Notes under the pieces: generated by a model
Told to the model about the DNA's origin: nothing
The model's database searches: none
Seen by the model: the letters and a program-made list of their open reading frames with translations, nothing else
In this document: positions 8,356 through 16,755 of the stretch, one piece after another
Layout of the letters: each line of letters opens with the position of its first letter
How positions within the stretch are numbered: position 1 is the stretch's first letter
Origin: Methylorubrum aminovorans
GTDB taxonomy: Bacteria; Pseudomonadota; Alphaproteobacteria; Rhizobiales; Beijerinckiaceae
Reading direction: 5' to 3'
Length of the DNA stretch: 64,000 nucleotides
Assembly: GCF_022179725.1 (NCBI RefSeq)
Contig: NZ_BPRC01000010.1
Span: 145,925-209,924 of the forward strand
Position numbers and translations under genes: made by a program

Positions 8356-11300
8356 GCAGCCTCTCCTTCGCCGGCCAGCGACCATTCGAGCACGCGGGCG
8401 AGGTGATCGTACTCGTTATAGGCGCGCACATATTGCGGGTAGGGCCGCGATAGATAGGCTGCCTCGCCGGTCATGTAGCGGGCGATCAGCCCGCGCAGGC
8501 GCTCAAGATGCTCGGTGACGATGGCCTCGACCGGGCGGCCATCGCCGGGAGGCGGCTTGATCGGGATCGGCCGGAACGGGTCGCGCCCGCCCGAGGCGTG
8601 CACGTAGAGCAGATCCGGGGGGGCGGTGGCCTTCAGCCCCTCGAACGCGCCGTGCATCAGCATCGCCGCCTCCAGGGTGAGTTGGGGCGAGAACCCGGCG
8701 AAGACCGTGCGATTGCTCGGCGGCGTGCCGGTCTTGAAGTCGACGATGCAGTAGCCGCCGTCGGCGCGGGCCTCGATCCGGTCGGCACGGGCCGAGAGGG
8801 TGAAGGTCCGCTCGCCGAGCGGGATCGTCAGCTTTCCGGATCGCTCGGCGTGGATTGCCCGCAGGCCCTGGCGCTGGCTCGCCTCCCATTCGAGGAAGGC
8901 CACCGCCATCCGCTCGTAGCGGGGAAACCACTCGGCGTAGAGTTCCGGATACTGGTCCTGAAGCGGTCCGAAGGCCTCGAAGGCGATGGTGTAGAGCAGG
9001 GTCTCCGCATCCGTCGGCAGCGGGCCGGGATGGGCCTGCGAGAAATCGCCGAGGATCTTGTGGATCAGGCTGCCGCGCTCGGCCGCGCCCGGCACCACGG
9101 CCATCGGCTCCAGCGCTTCCAATCCCAAAATGTGGCGGGCGAAGATCGAGTAGGGGTCGCGCACCAGGGTCTCGATCTCGGTGACGCTGAGCCGCTCCGG
9201 GAACAGGGCCGGATCGGGCCGCGGCGCGGGCCGCTTTAGGCGCGGCGGCGGCGCCTCCTGCCCGCGGTCGAGGATGGCCGCGAGCCCGCGCAGGCGCTGC
9301 CCGCGGGCGAGGGCACCGGCCCAGACCGCATCGCCGCCGAAGGCGCGCAGGCGCTGGAGGAAGCGCGAGGGCACGGTCGGCGAGCCCTCGCGCTTGGCCG
9401 CGCGGGTCACCACGGCATCGTGGGTGCCCAATCCCTGGACGAAGTCGTGGGCGGCCTGCCCGATCCGGCGCTCCGGCGGGCTCAGGCCAACATCCCCGCG
9501 CATCGGCCGGTTGAGGAAGGCGTCGGTGGTCTGGCGCACCGGCCAGACCGCCTCATCGAGCCCGCCGAGCACGATGCGGTCGACGGAGAGCAGGCGCGCT
9601 TCGAGCGGGCCGAGGATGCGCAGGCGCGGATGCGCGTTCCGCTGGGCGCAGGCCACCGTGCGGTCGCGGGCGAGCGCGGTGAAGAAGGCGGCATAATCGG
9701 AGAATCGCCCCGGCAGTTCCTCCTGCTCGGCCGATTCGAGGTCGTCGAACAGGCCGTCGAGGGCGTCGAGGGAGGGATCGTCGATCGCCTCGTCCGCCTC
9801 GACGCCGCCCATCATCCGCTCGCAGGCCTCGCGATGGAGAGCGGCCAGCGCCACGAGGTTGCCGGTGGCGGGGTGGAGGTCGGTGCGGAAGGCGTCGAGC
9901 GCGATTTCCAGCCGGTCGAGGATGTTCTCGGAAAGATCCCAGTCGATCGGCTTCAGGCGCTTCTTGGCGCGCGGCACCCGCTCGGTGGCGTTGCGCTGGA
10001 GCGCCACCGCGGCGCGCATGCCCTCGAAACTGTTCTTCGGGATCGGGGCGGGACCGCGCAGGCCGCCGATCTCCAGGGCGGCGGCCGCGCGCACCACCTC
10101 GCTGCGGGAGAGCCCCAGCCGGACGAAGGGATGGGCGAGCAGCGCGATGACACGGGCCGGGGACACCTCGGCGGCGAGTTCGGCGACGAGCCGGGCGAAG
10201 CGGCCGGCCTGCGAGCGGGCGAGGCTCAGGCCCGCCGAATCTTCCGCCGCGATGCCCCAGCGGGCGAGTTCGGCGGACACGCGCAGCGCCAGCCCGCGGT
10301 CGGGCGTGACGAGGGCGGCGGTGGCGCCGGGCGTCTCCAGCGTCTCGCGCAGCGCCAGCGCGGCGACCAGCGCCTCCTCGCACTCGTCCGCCGCCTCGAC
10401 CACGGCGAGGCCGGCCATCCCTTCCCGCGCGAGGGTCACCCGTTCGGCCGGGTCGAGCCGGGCCCAGGCATCGGTGGTCTCGGCCGGGCGCAGGGCCTGC
10501 GACAGCAGCTTTTCCCGCGCCACCGCCTCGGGTGAGAGATCGCCGAGGGTCTCGACCTCCGTCCGGCCGGCGGCCAAGCCCCTCGGCCCGGTCAGAGCGT
10601 GCAGGATCGCCTGCGGATGGCCGTGGGCGATCTCCTCCCGCGTGCCGCCCGCGCCGTCGATCGCCTCCCAGCCTTCTTCGTCGAGATGCAGGTCGAGCCC
10701 CGGCAATACCACGGCGCCGCGGGGGAGGCGGGCCACCGCCGTGATCAGCCGGGCGGTCGCCGGGACCGAGCCGGTGGAGCCCGCGACGATCACCGGATCG
10801 TCCGGCCGGTCACGGTCGAGCCGGGCGGCCTCGGCGAGCACGAGGCGCCGCGCGCGGGCGGCCGGGTCGGCGAGCGAGCGGGCGGCGAGGATATCGGGCC
10901 AGTGCTCGGCGGCGATCCGCAGGAAGTCGAGGGTGAGGCGGAAGTAGCGCGAATGCTCGGCCTCCACCGCGGAGGCGATCTCGCTCCAGGGCAGACCCTC
11001 GACGGTGAGCGCATCCATCAGCCCTTCGAGGTCGGCGGCGAGCGCCACCGCGTCGGCGGGGGAGGAGGGCACGAGGAAGGGCACCTCGTCGTCGATGGGC
11101 AGCAATTCGCGGTCCACCGTCTCCGCCCATTTCTGAACGAGCCGTGCCAGGATCAGCCGGCGCTCGAGCGCGGGGATCGAGGGGTAGAGCAGGTCTTCCG
11201 GCGTCTCCAGAAGCGAATTGGAGGAGAGGTCGAGTTCGGCCTCGTCGGCCTCGCCGAGCGGGATCATCCGCGGCAGCAGGGCCGCCCCGCCCAGGCGCTG

Positions 11301-11489
11301 TGCGAGCACGGTCGAGAGCGCCCGCACCGCGCGCTGCGTCGGCAGGTAGAGTGTGACCGCGGCGAGCGCCAAGGGATCGTGGCCGACCGCGCCGACGAGG
11401 CGGCCGGAGACCAGGGCCTCCGCCAGCGTCGGCAGGAACGGGGCCCCGGGAGGAATCGTGAAGACGCGGGGAGCGGCGCGCGCGGACAT
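8352..11489 (-). CDS. addB: AddB helicase-nuclease subunit (double-strand break repair)
   Basis: AddB is the partner subunit of AddA and supplies the second nuclease and the Chi-scanning inactive helicase fold. The 1045-residue protein begins MSARAAPRVFTIPPGAPFLPTLA, the typical alphaproteobacterial AddB N-terminus, where a Walker A motif is absent. The nuclease motif YCIVDFKTGTPPSN lies near the C-terminus. I see no group of cysteines around the nuclease domain, so the iron-sulfur staple of Bacillus-type AddB seems missing, as is usual in alphaproteobacteria. The ATG at 11489 is preferred over an upstream start at 11534 because the family starts there; the ribosome binding site is weak. It overlaps addA by four bases. 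Confidence 0.93.
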   Translation of the reverse strand: MSARAAPRVFTIPPGAPFLPTLAEALVSGRLVGAVGHDPLALAAVTLYLPTQRAVRALSTVLAQRLGGAALLPRMIPLGEADEAELDLSSNSLLETPEDLLYPSIPALERRLILARLVQKWAETVDRELLPIDDEVPFLVPSSPADAVALAADLEGLMDALTVEGLPWSEIASAVEAEHSRYFRLTLDFLRIAAEHWPDILAARSLADPAARARRLVLAEAARLDRDRPDDPVIVAGSTGSVPATARLITAVARLPRGAVVLPGLDLHLDEEGWEAIDGAGGTREEIAHGHPQAILHALTGPRGLAAGRTEVETLGDLSPEAVAREKLLSQALRPAETTDAWARLDPAERVTLAREGMAGLAVVEAADECEEALVAALALRETLETPGATAALVTPDRGLALRVSAELARWGIAAEDSAGLSLARSQAGRFARLVAELAAEVSPARVIALLAHPFVRLGLSRSEVVRAAAALEIGGLRGPAPIPKNSFEGMRAAVALQRNATERVPRAKKRLKPIDWDLSENILDRLEIALDAFRTDLHPATGNLVALAALHREACERMMGGVEADEAIDDPSLDALDGLFDDLESAEQEELPGRFSDYAAFFTALARDRTVACAQRNAHPRLRILGPLEARLLSVDRIVLGGLDEAVWPVRQTTDAFLNRPMRGDVGLSPPERRIGQAAHDFVQGLGTHDAVVTRAAKREGSPTVPSRFLQRLRAFGGDAVWAGALARGQRLRGLAAILDRGQEAPPPRLKRPAPRPDPALFPERLSVTEIETLVRDPYSIFARHILGLEALEPMAVVPGAAERGSLIHKILGDFSQAHPGPLPTDAETLLYTIAFEAFGPLQDQYPELYAEWFPRYERMAVAFLEWEASQRQGLRAIHAERSGKLTIPLGERTFTLSARADRIEARADGGYCIVDFKTGTPPSNRTVFAGFSPQLTLEAAMLMHGAFEGLKATAPPDLLYVHASGGRDPFRPIPIKPPPGDGRPVEAIVTEHLERLRGLIARYMTGEAAYLSRPYPQYVRAYNEYDHLARVLEWSLAGEGEAA

Positions 11490-11702
11490 GCTCGACGGTA
11501 TGAGACCTGACCCTCGGGAGGTGTGTGCAACCACCTGAGGACAAGATGGTGAAGGCTTTCGAAAGGCGGCGGCCGCGCCGTCTCCCGTTCGAGGTTTGTT
11601 CTAGCACGGGGCGGCAATCTGTGGCGAGGCGCCTGTTCGCCGCCCCAGGCTTGGCTTATCTCCTCGGCCATTCCCCGACAGGGCAGGGCGGCAGGCGGAC
11701 CG

Positions 11703-13139
11703 GTGGAAGAAGTTCTCACCCGATGGCTCGGCACGACGGCCTCGCTACGCACCGAGATCGTCGCAGCCATCGGCCTCGTGATCTCAGTGGGCGTCAGCGT
11801 CCACGTGCTGCTGCGCAAGCGGGTGGTCGGCGCGGCGATCGGCTGGATCGGGCTGGCTTGGCTCGCGCCGGTCTTCGGCAGCCTCCTCTACATCACCTTC
11901 GGCATCAACCGGGTCGAGCGGCGGGCCCGGCGGTTGAAGCGGCGCCCCTCGCAGACCGTCGACGACACGCCGCAGCCCTCAGCCCACGTGCCCGAGCCGT
12001 ACCGCGCCCTCGACCGGGCGGTGCAGGCGATCACCGGCCTTCCCACGGTGGCGGGCAACCGCTTCGCGATGTTCCGCAACGGCGACGAGGCCTATCCGGC
12101 GATGCTGGCGGCGATCGGCGAGGCCCGTACCAGCGTCGCCCTGTCGAGCTACATCTTCCGCGACGACGCCACCGGCCGGGCGTTCTGCGACGCGCTGAAG
12201 GCGGCGCAGGACCGGGGCGCCGAGGTGCGGGTCATCCTCGACGGCATCGGCAGCGGCTACTTCTTCCCGGCGGCGTGGCGGCGCCTGCGCCGGCTCGGGG
12301 TGCCGGCGGGCCTGTTCATGCATTCCGCGCTGCCCTGGCGGATGCCCTTCCTGAACCTGCGCACGCACAAGAAGCTGCTGATCGTCGACGGACGCGTCGC
12401 CTTCACCGGCGGCGTCAACATCTCCGACGGCAACCGCGTCGCCCAGAAACCGGACTTCCCGATCCGCGACACCCATTTCCGGATCGAGGGGCCGGTGGTC
12501 GAGCACCTGACGCAGGCCTTCATCGCCGACTGGCTGTTCGTGGCCGACGAGGAACTGGACGGCGAGGCGTGGCTGCCGCCGCTCGCGCCGGCCGGCGGGG
12601 TCACCGCCCGCGTCGTCACCTCGGGCCCCGACGCCGACATCGAGAAGATCGCCACCGTGATCCTCCAGGCGATCACCTGCGCGAAGGAATCGATCCGGCT
12701 GACGACGCCGTATTTCCTGCCCAACGACCTCATCGTGAACGCGCTGTGCCTCGCGGCGACCCGTGGCATCGAGGTCGACGTGGTCATCCCGAAGAAGAGC
12801 GATCATCGCTTCGTCGATTGGGCGACCCGCGGCCATATCGACCCGCTGCTCAAGAGCGGCGTGCGGATCTGGATCGACGGCCCGCCCTTCGACCATTCGA
12901 AGGCGATGACCGTCGACGGGCAATGGTGCTTCATCGGCAGCGCGAACTGGGATTCGCGCAGCTTCCGCCTGAACTTCGAATTGAACGTCGAGGTCTACGA
13001 CACGGAGCTCGCTCGAAGGCTCGAAGCCTTCATCATGGGGAAGCGCCAGACCCGTCTGACGCTGGACGACCTCGACGCCCGCCTGCTCCCCGTGCGCCTG
13101 CGCGACGCAGCCGTCCGACTGCTTCTGCCATACCTCTGA
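11703..13139 (+). CDS. cls: Cardiolipin synthase, phospholipase D superfamily
   Basis: A 478-residue inner-membrane enzyme that transfers a phosphatidyl group to make cardiolipin from phosphatidylglycerol. The N-terminus has two membrane segments (IGLVISVGVSVHVLL and WIGLAWLAPVFGSLLYI) of the PLDNc type, followed by two HxKxxxxD motifs: HKKLLIVD near residue 222 with GGVNISDGN behind it, and HSKAMTVD near residue 398 with IGSANWDSRSF behind it. Start is GTG. The last 107 bases overlap the converging minus-strand gene at 13033-13809. It could also act as another PLD-type phospholipid synthase, but length and membrane anchor fit Cls. Confidence 0.88.
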   Translation: MEEVLTRWLGTTASLRTEIVAAIGLVISVGVSVHVLLRKRVVGAAIGWIGLAWLAPVFGSLLYITFGINRVERRARRLKRRPSQTVDDTPQPSAHVPEPYRALDRAVQAITGLPTVAGNRFAMFRNGDEAYPAMLAAIGEARTSVALSSYIFRDDATGRAFCDALKAAQDRGAEVRVILDGIGSGYFFPAAWRRLRRLGVPAGLFMHSALPWRMPFLNLRTHKKLLIVDGRVAFTGGVNISDGNRVAQKPDFPIRDTHFRIEGPVVEHLTQAFIADWLFVADEELDGEAWLPPLAPAGGVTARVVTSGPDADIEKIATVILQAITCAKESIRLTTPYFLPNDLIVNALCLAATRGIEVDVVIPKKSDHRFVDWATRGHIDPLLKSGVRIWIDGPPFDHSKAMTVDGQWCFIGSANWDSRSFRLNFELNVEVYDTELARRLEAFIMGKRQTRLTLDDLDARLLPVRLRDAAVRLLLPYL

Positions 13140-13809
13140 ACCGGCCGACCGCGGCGGCGCCCTCCGGTGCGGGCGAGAGGCGCACCACGATCGGATGATG
13201 GTCGGACAGGCCTCGGGGCAGTACGGCCCGCTCGTGACAGACGAGGCCGCGCACGAGGCAGCGGTCGAGCCGCAGGGGCACCACGTCGACCATGGCGTGG
13301 GTGGGACGCCGCGGGCCGACATCGCGGAAGCCCGGCAACAGGGCCGGGCCGACGATGTTGTAATCGCCGAGCACCGCCGCGCGGACCGGCAGATGGCTCT
13401 CGATCCGCCGAAGCTGGCGCCGGTTCAGAACCTGCCCGTGCGAGAGATGCACGTTGGCGACGCCGAACGCGCCCCAATCGAGCACTTGGCAGACCCGGTC
13501 GATCAACACGCCCGGGGGAAGAGTGACGATCTCGGGCGGCTTGCCCCATTCGACCGGGCTCCACATCGCCAGCCCGTGGATGCGTCCCGGCAGCTGTGCC
13601 CAGGCATAGACGCCGCCGACCCGATCCTTCAGGGCGGCGATCTCCTTGGTCGCCTCCTGCATCAGCAGCAGGTCGGGCCGCTCCTGCTCGATCAGCGCGA
13701 CGAGGCAATCCACCGCCGCGCCGGTGCGGCGCAGGAGGTTCCAGCTCACGATCTTTTTGGAGTCGGGACCGGGCGCGGGGAGGGTGATGGCATTGCGGCG
13801 CAGGAGCAT
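13033..13809 (-). CDS. Endonuclease/exonuclease/phosphatase family protein
   Basis: A 258-residue protein of the EEP metal-dependent phosphodiesterase fold (PF03372). Key motifs are VSWNLLRR near the N-terminus (metal-binding Asn), LLLMQEA (catalytic Glu), ANVHLSHGQ, the LGDYNI motif (Asp/Asn pair), and GLSDHHPIVV (Asp-His catalytic end). The substrate may be nucleic acid, sphingolipid or inositol phosphate headgroup; the sequence does not decide. The C-terminal roughly 40 residues are Gly/Arg/Ala-rich and overlap the end of the cls gene antisense, so they may be a recent extension. It has no signal peptide. Confidence 0.8.
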   Translation of the reverse strand: MLLRRNAITLPAPGPDSKKIVSWNLLRRTGAAVDCLVALIEQERPDLLLMQEATKEIAALKDRVGGVYAWAQLPGRIHGLAMWSPVEWGKPPEIVTLPPGVLIDRVCQVLDWGAFGVANVHLSHGQVLNRRQLRRIESHLPVRAAVLGDYNIVGPALLPGFRDVGPRRPTHAMVDVVPLRLDRCLVRGLVCHERAVLPRGLSDHHPIVVRLSPAPEGAAAVGRFRGMAEAVGRLRRAGARGAGGRRGRPASDGSGASP

Positions 13810-14041
13810 GAGGCTGTTTCGCGCGATCTCGTGTCGGCAGTGGGGCCGTCGGAACGGTCACCCTTGGCCGGAGATAATGCACGGGGTCGCGCGGGGTTCG
13901 CGGCGGCATGCCGTCCGCCCTTCAGAGAGACCGACATGAGCGGTGAGCCCTTCGCCGGCCCGGGGACGCACCTCATCGAATACGACAGCTCTTCTCGCAC
14001 AAGGCTCGATGCGTCGAGATCGGCCGCCTCTCAAAAACGCA

Positions 14042-14830
14042 TCAAATCCTCGAGGGAATCTCTACATCTGCGAGAACTATCGATTTTTTGTCGCGACACC
14101 AGATATAGATCTCGGATTCGAGCGCAACATCACCAATCAAGATAATGGTCGAAGATACGGCCGCAATAAAAATGACACACCACTCAAACCCGAAACCCCA
14201 GGCCATCAACGCAGGCACTTTGAAACAGACGGAAAAGATGGCGAAGAGCAATAAGTTTGATAGATAAATGCGCCACGCGGCCCCTTTAGTGAGCCAATTC
14301 GTCCAACTCAGACTCACTACCTGCCAATCGACCGCGATTGCCGGCAAGATCAGGCTCCACCTTATGTACCAAAATACACAAAAAGGCACAACAATAATCA
14401 TAACAACCACGTAGAAAAAAAGGAAAGCCAAATTGTTTGTTATCGATATTGGGGAAACCAGAATAACTAAAGCAAAAATAGGCAAGATCCTAAAAATTAC
14501 ATACGCAGCGCAATAGGCGAGGGCTGCTTCGATGCTTTCCCGAAAACTCCGCTGCATCCTATCTTCGCCGTCGATCAAGAATCGATACGCCGGCAACGCG
14601 AAAATCGCCCTGACAGCAACTATCAAGACAAAATAGAAATAGGCATCCGAAATATTCCATATTGTGAAATCTTCTGTTTTGAATGTATCTCGAGATGGCT
14701 TGTAAATTTTTATAATCAGAAATACTAACATTACCGTCATGCATAGGACGGGCATCTTCATGATGATGCCAGCTATATCTCTCAGGGCAGACTTCAACGT
14801 CTTAAGGACGGGCAGACGATGCTCTTCCAT
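14042..14830 (-). CDS. Multi-pass membrane protein of unknown function in AT-rich patch
   Basis: A 262-residue, strongly hydrophobic protein with about six predicted membrane spans (for example MPVLCMTVMLVFLIIKIY, AYFYFVLIVAVRAIFALPA, LPIFALVILVSPISI, LAFLFFYVVVMIIVVPFCVFW, LSNLLLFAIFSVCF and WCVIFIAAVSSTIILIG). I do not recognise the family; the overall pattern is like small integral membrane proteins of unknown function. Start at 14830 is preferred to 14854 because GGGAG lies about 10 bases upstream of MEEHRLP. Its DNA is far richer in A and T than every neighbour and uses AT-ending codons such as ATA and AAA freely, a sign of recent transfer. It ends EIPSRI without an obvious terminator. 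Confidence 0.7.
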   Translation of the reverse strand: MEEHRLPVLKTLKSALRDIAGIIMKMPVLCMTVMLVFLIIKIYKPSRDTFKTEDFTIWNISDAYFYFVLIVAVRAIFALPAYRFLIDGEDRMQRSFRESIEAALAYCAAYVIFRILPIFALVILVSPISITNNLAFLFFYVVVMIIVVPFCVFWYIRWSLILPAIAVDWQVVSLSWTNWLTKGAAWRIYLSNLLLFAIFSVCFKVPALMAWGFGFEWCVIFIAAVSSTIILIGDVALESEIYIWCRDKKSIVLADVEIPSRI

Positions 14831-15031
14831 CCCCGATCTCCCGAGAGGTCGCACAACGATGGGCTGCGCGTGCAGTCTCAGCGTCGGGATCAGGTGAGCG
14901 AAACACCGAATCGGAGACGTTCGACGGGGTCACAGAGCCGACATAACAGGCACCGATCAATCGAAAAATGTATGTAGCAACATATATTATCTGAGGTTGC
15001 ATTTCACGGTTCAAGTTTGAAACGCGGTCCG

Positions 15032-15829
15032 TCAACGCCCCTTACGGCTGAGGAAAGCCCCGATCCCCTCCTCCGCCGCGCGTGCCAGCATGTTCTCCAG
15101 CATCACTCGGCCGGCATGGGCGTAGGCGTCGGCCAGGGGCATCTCCAGTTGCTCGTAGAAGGCGCGCTTGCCGACCCGCACCGTATAGGGACTGCGGGCC
15201 GCGATCCCTGCGGCCAGCGCCTGCGCCGCGGGAAGCGCGCCGCCCGCCTCCACCACGTCGTTGACGAGGCCGAGGCGCTGCGCCTCGTCCGCCTCGGCCA
15301 TGTCGGCGGTGAGCAGCATCCGCATCGCCGCCTTGCGCGAGAGATTGCGTGAGAGCGCCACCATCGGCGTCGAGCAGAACAGGCCGATCTGCACGCCCGG
15401 CGTGGCGAAGCGCGCCTGCGCCCCCGCCACCGCGAGATCGCAGGACGCCACGAGCTGGCAGCCGGCGGCGGTGGCGACGCCCTCCACCGCCGCGATCACC
15501 GGCTGCGGCAGGGCCGGGATCGCCATCATCACCGCCGAGCAGAGCGCGAACAGCTCCTCGAACCGCTTCGCGCCGCGGTCGGCCTCCCGGCGGTAGCCGG
15601 TCATCTCCTTGAGGTCGTGGCCGGCGCAGAAGGCGGGGCCGGCCGCCGCCAGCACCACGGCGCGCACGCTGCGGTCCTCCGCCAGACCGGCAAAGGCGTC
15701 GCGCAGGGCTTCGAGCAGGCTGAGCGAGAGGGCGTTGCGGGCCGCCGGCCGGTTGAGCGTCAGGGTGGCGACGCCGTCATGGTCCGTGCGCAGCAGGAGG
15801 GGGGTCTGGCCGGTCTCGCTCACGGGCAT
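15032..15829 (-). CDS. Enoyl-CoA hydratase/isomerase family protein, ECHDC3-like
   Basis: A 265-residue crotonase-fold protein. The oxyanion-hole segments are visible (FCAGHDLKEM and GVATAAGCQLVASCDLAVA), and the RFATPGVQIGLFCSTP segment matches the ECHDC3-like branch. In true enoyl-CoA hydratases two glutamates do the chemistry; here the aligned positions are Gln (in GCQL instead of GCEL) and Gly (in TPGV instead of QPE), so classic hydratase activity is unlikely. It may bind an acyl-CoA or catalyse a different reaction. An alternative start at 15868 would add 13 residues; MPVSETGQ is preferred for length. It is divergent to a nitroreductase gene. Confidence 0.85.
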   Translation of the reverse strand: MPVSETGQTPLLLRTDHDGVATLTLNRPAARNALSLSLLEALRDAFAGLAEDRSVRAVVLAAAGPAFCAGHDLKEMTGYRREADRGAKRFEELFALCSAVMMAIPALPQPVIAAVEGVATAAGCQLVASCDLAVAGAQARFATPGVQIGLFCSTPMVALSRNLSRKAAMRMLLTADMAEADEAQRLGLVNDVVEAGGALPAAQALAAGIAARSPYTVRVGKRAFYEQLEMPLADAYAHAGRVMLENMLARAAEEGIGAFLSRKGR

Positions 15830-15990
15830 CCTCGTCGCGCCGCTGTCATCCACGTCGATCTCGCACATCGTTCTCGCACATCGTTCTCGCGCGCAGCGAG
15901 GGGCGCGGCAACACCACCCCCTAGCCCGCGCTTGTGCACTGCCATACCGTGCGCCGCACCATCATCCTGCCAGCCCGGAGACCGCCCCCG

Positions 15991-16602
15991 GTGACCGAAG
16001 AGCCGACCCGCCCCGTGACCCGCACGCCCGATCACGCCATCGAACCGATCTTCGCCGAGCGCTGGTCGCCGCGTGCCTTCACCGGTGAGGCGGTGCCCGA
16101 GGCCGAGTTGTTCAGGATGTTCGAGGCAGCGCGATGGTCGCCTTCGGCCTACAATTCCCAGCCCTGGCGCTTCCTCTACGCGCTGCGCGGCACGCCGGAC
16201 TGGGACACCTTCTTCGACCTCCTGGTGCCGGGCAATCAGAAATGGGCGAAGGATACGGGCGCCCTCGTCATCCTCGTCTCGAACAGCCGGATGAAGGTCG
16301 GCGACGAATTCAAGCCGTCGGCCAGCCACTCGCTCGATGCCGGTGCCGCCTCTCTCGCCTTCGCGCTGCAGGCCAACCGCCAGGGCTGGCACGTCCACGG
16401 CATGGGCGGCTTCGACAAGGAGCGGGCGGTGACGGTGCTGAACGTGCCCGAGCATCATCGGGTCGAGGCGGCCTACGCGGTCGGGCGCGCGACACCCTGG
16501 GCAGAATTGACGGAGGAGCAGCGCGCCAAGGAGCGCGCGAATGCCCGCCGCCCGATCACCGATTTTGCCTTCCACGGCGGCTTTCCGCAGCGCGAAGACT
16601 GA
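15991..16602 (+). CDS. Nitroreductase family protein
   Basis: About 203 residues of the FMN-dependent nitroreductase fold (PF00881). The N-terminal signature FAERWSPRAFTGEAVP and the FMN-binding segment EAARWSPSAYNSQPWRFLYA are characteristic, as is the later HSLDAGAASLAFALQA helix and the GMGGFD loop. Such enzymes reduce nitro compounds, quinones or flavins with NAD(P)H; the substrate is not evident. The GTG at 15991 is chosen because CGGAG lies upstream and the family starts near there; the frame extends to an ATG at 15934. Ends just before an acyl-CoA synthetase gene in the same direction. Confidence 0.85.
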   Translation: MTEEPTRPVTRTPDHAIEPIFAERWSPRAFTGEAVPEAELFRMFEAARWSPSAYNSQPWRFLYALRGTPDWDTFFDLLVPGNQKWAKDTGALVILVSNSRMKVGDEFKPSASHSLDAGAASLAFALQANRQGWHVHGMGGFDKERAVTVLNVPEHHRVEAAYAVGRATPWAELTEEQRAKERANARRPITDFAFHGGFPQRED

Positions 16603-16755
16603 GCCCGCGAGGTCGGGCCCGCAACACTGCGTGTCGAACGCGGATTGCGCCGGCTCCAGCCAGAGCGGATGAGACGCGATCGACCCCGCTGCGACGCTGC
16701 GCGGCCGGGCGGACGAAGTAGGACCGGCGCCGGGGGCCGCCGCAGGTTCGAGGAC

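Noticed and set aside
5881..8406. 841-residue plus-strand frame inside addA
   Set aside because: Composition is antisense-like (Arg/Gly/Glu/Ala-rich, no motifs) while addA on the other strand shows all helicase and nuclease motifs.
14042..15030. Possible prophage or genomic island boundary
   Set aside because: No integrase, tRNA fragment, direct repeat or phage-like gene seen; only base composition is odd, so it is reported as a possible single-gene import.
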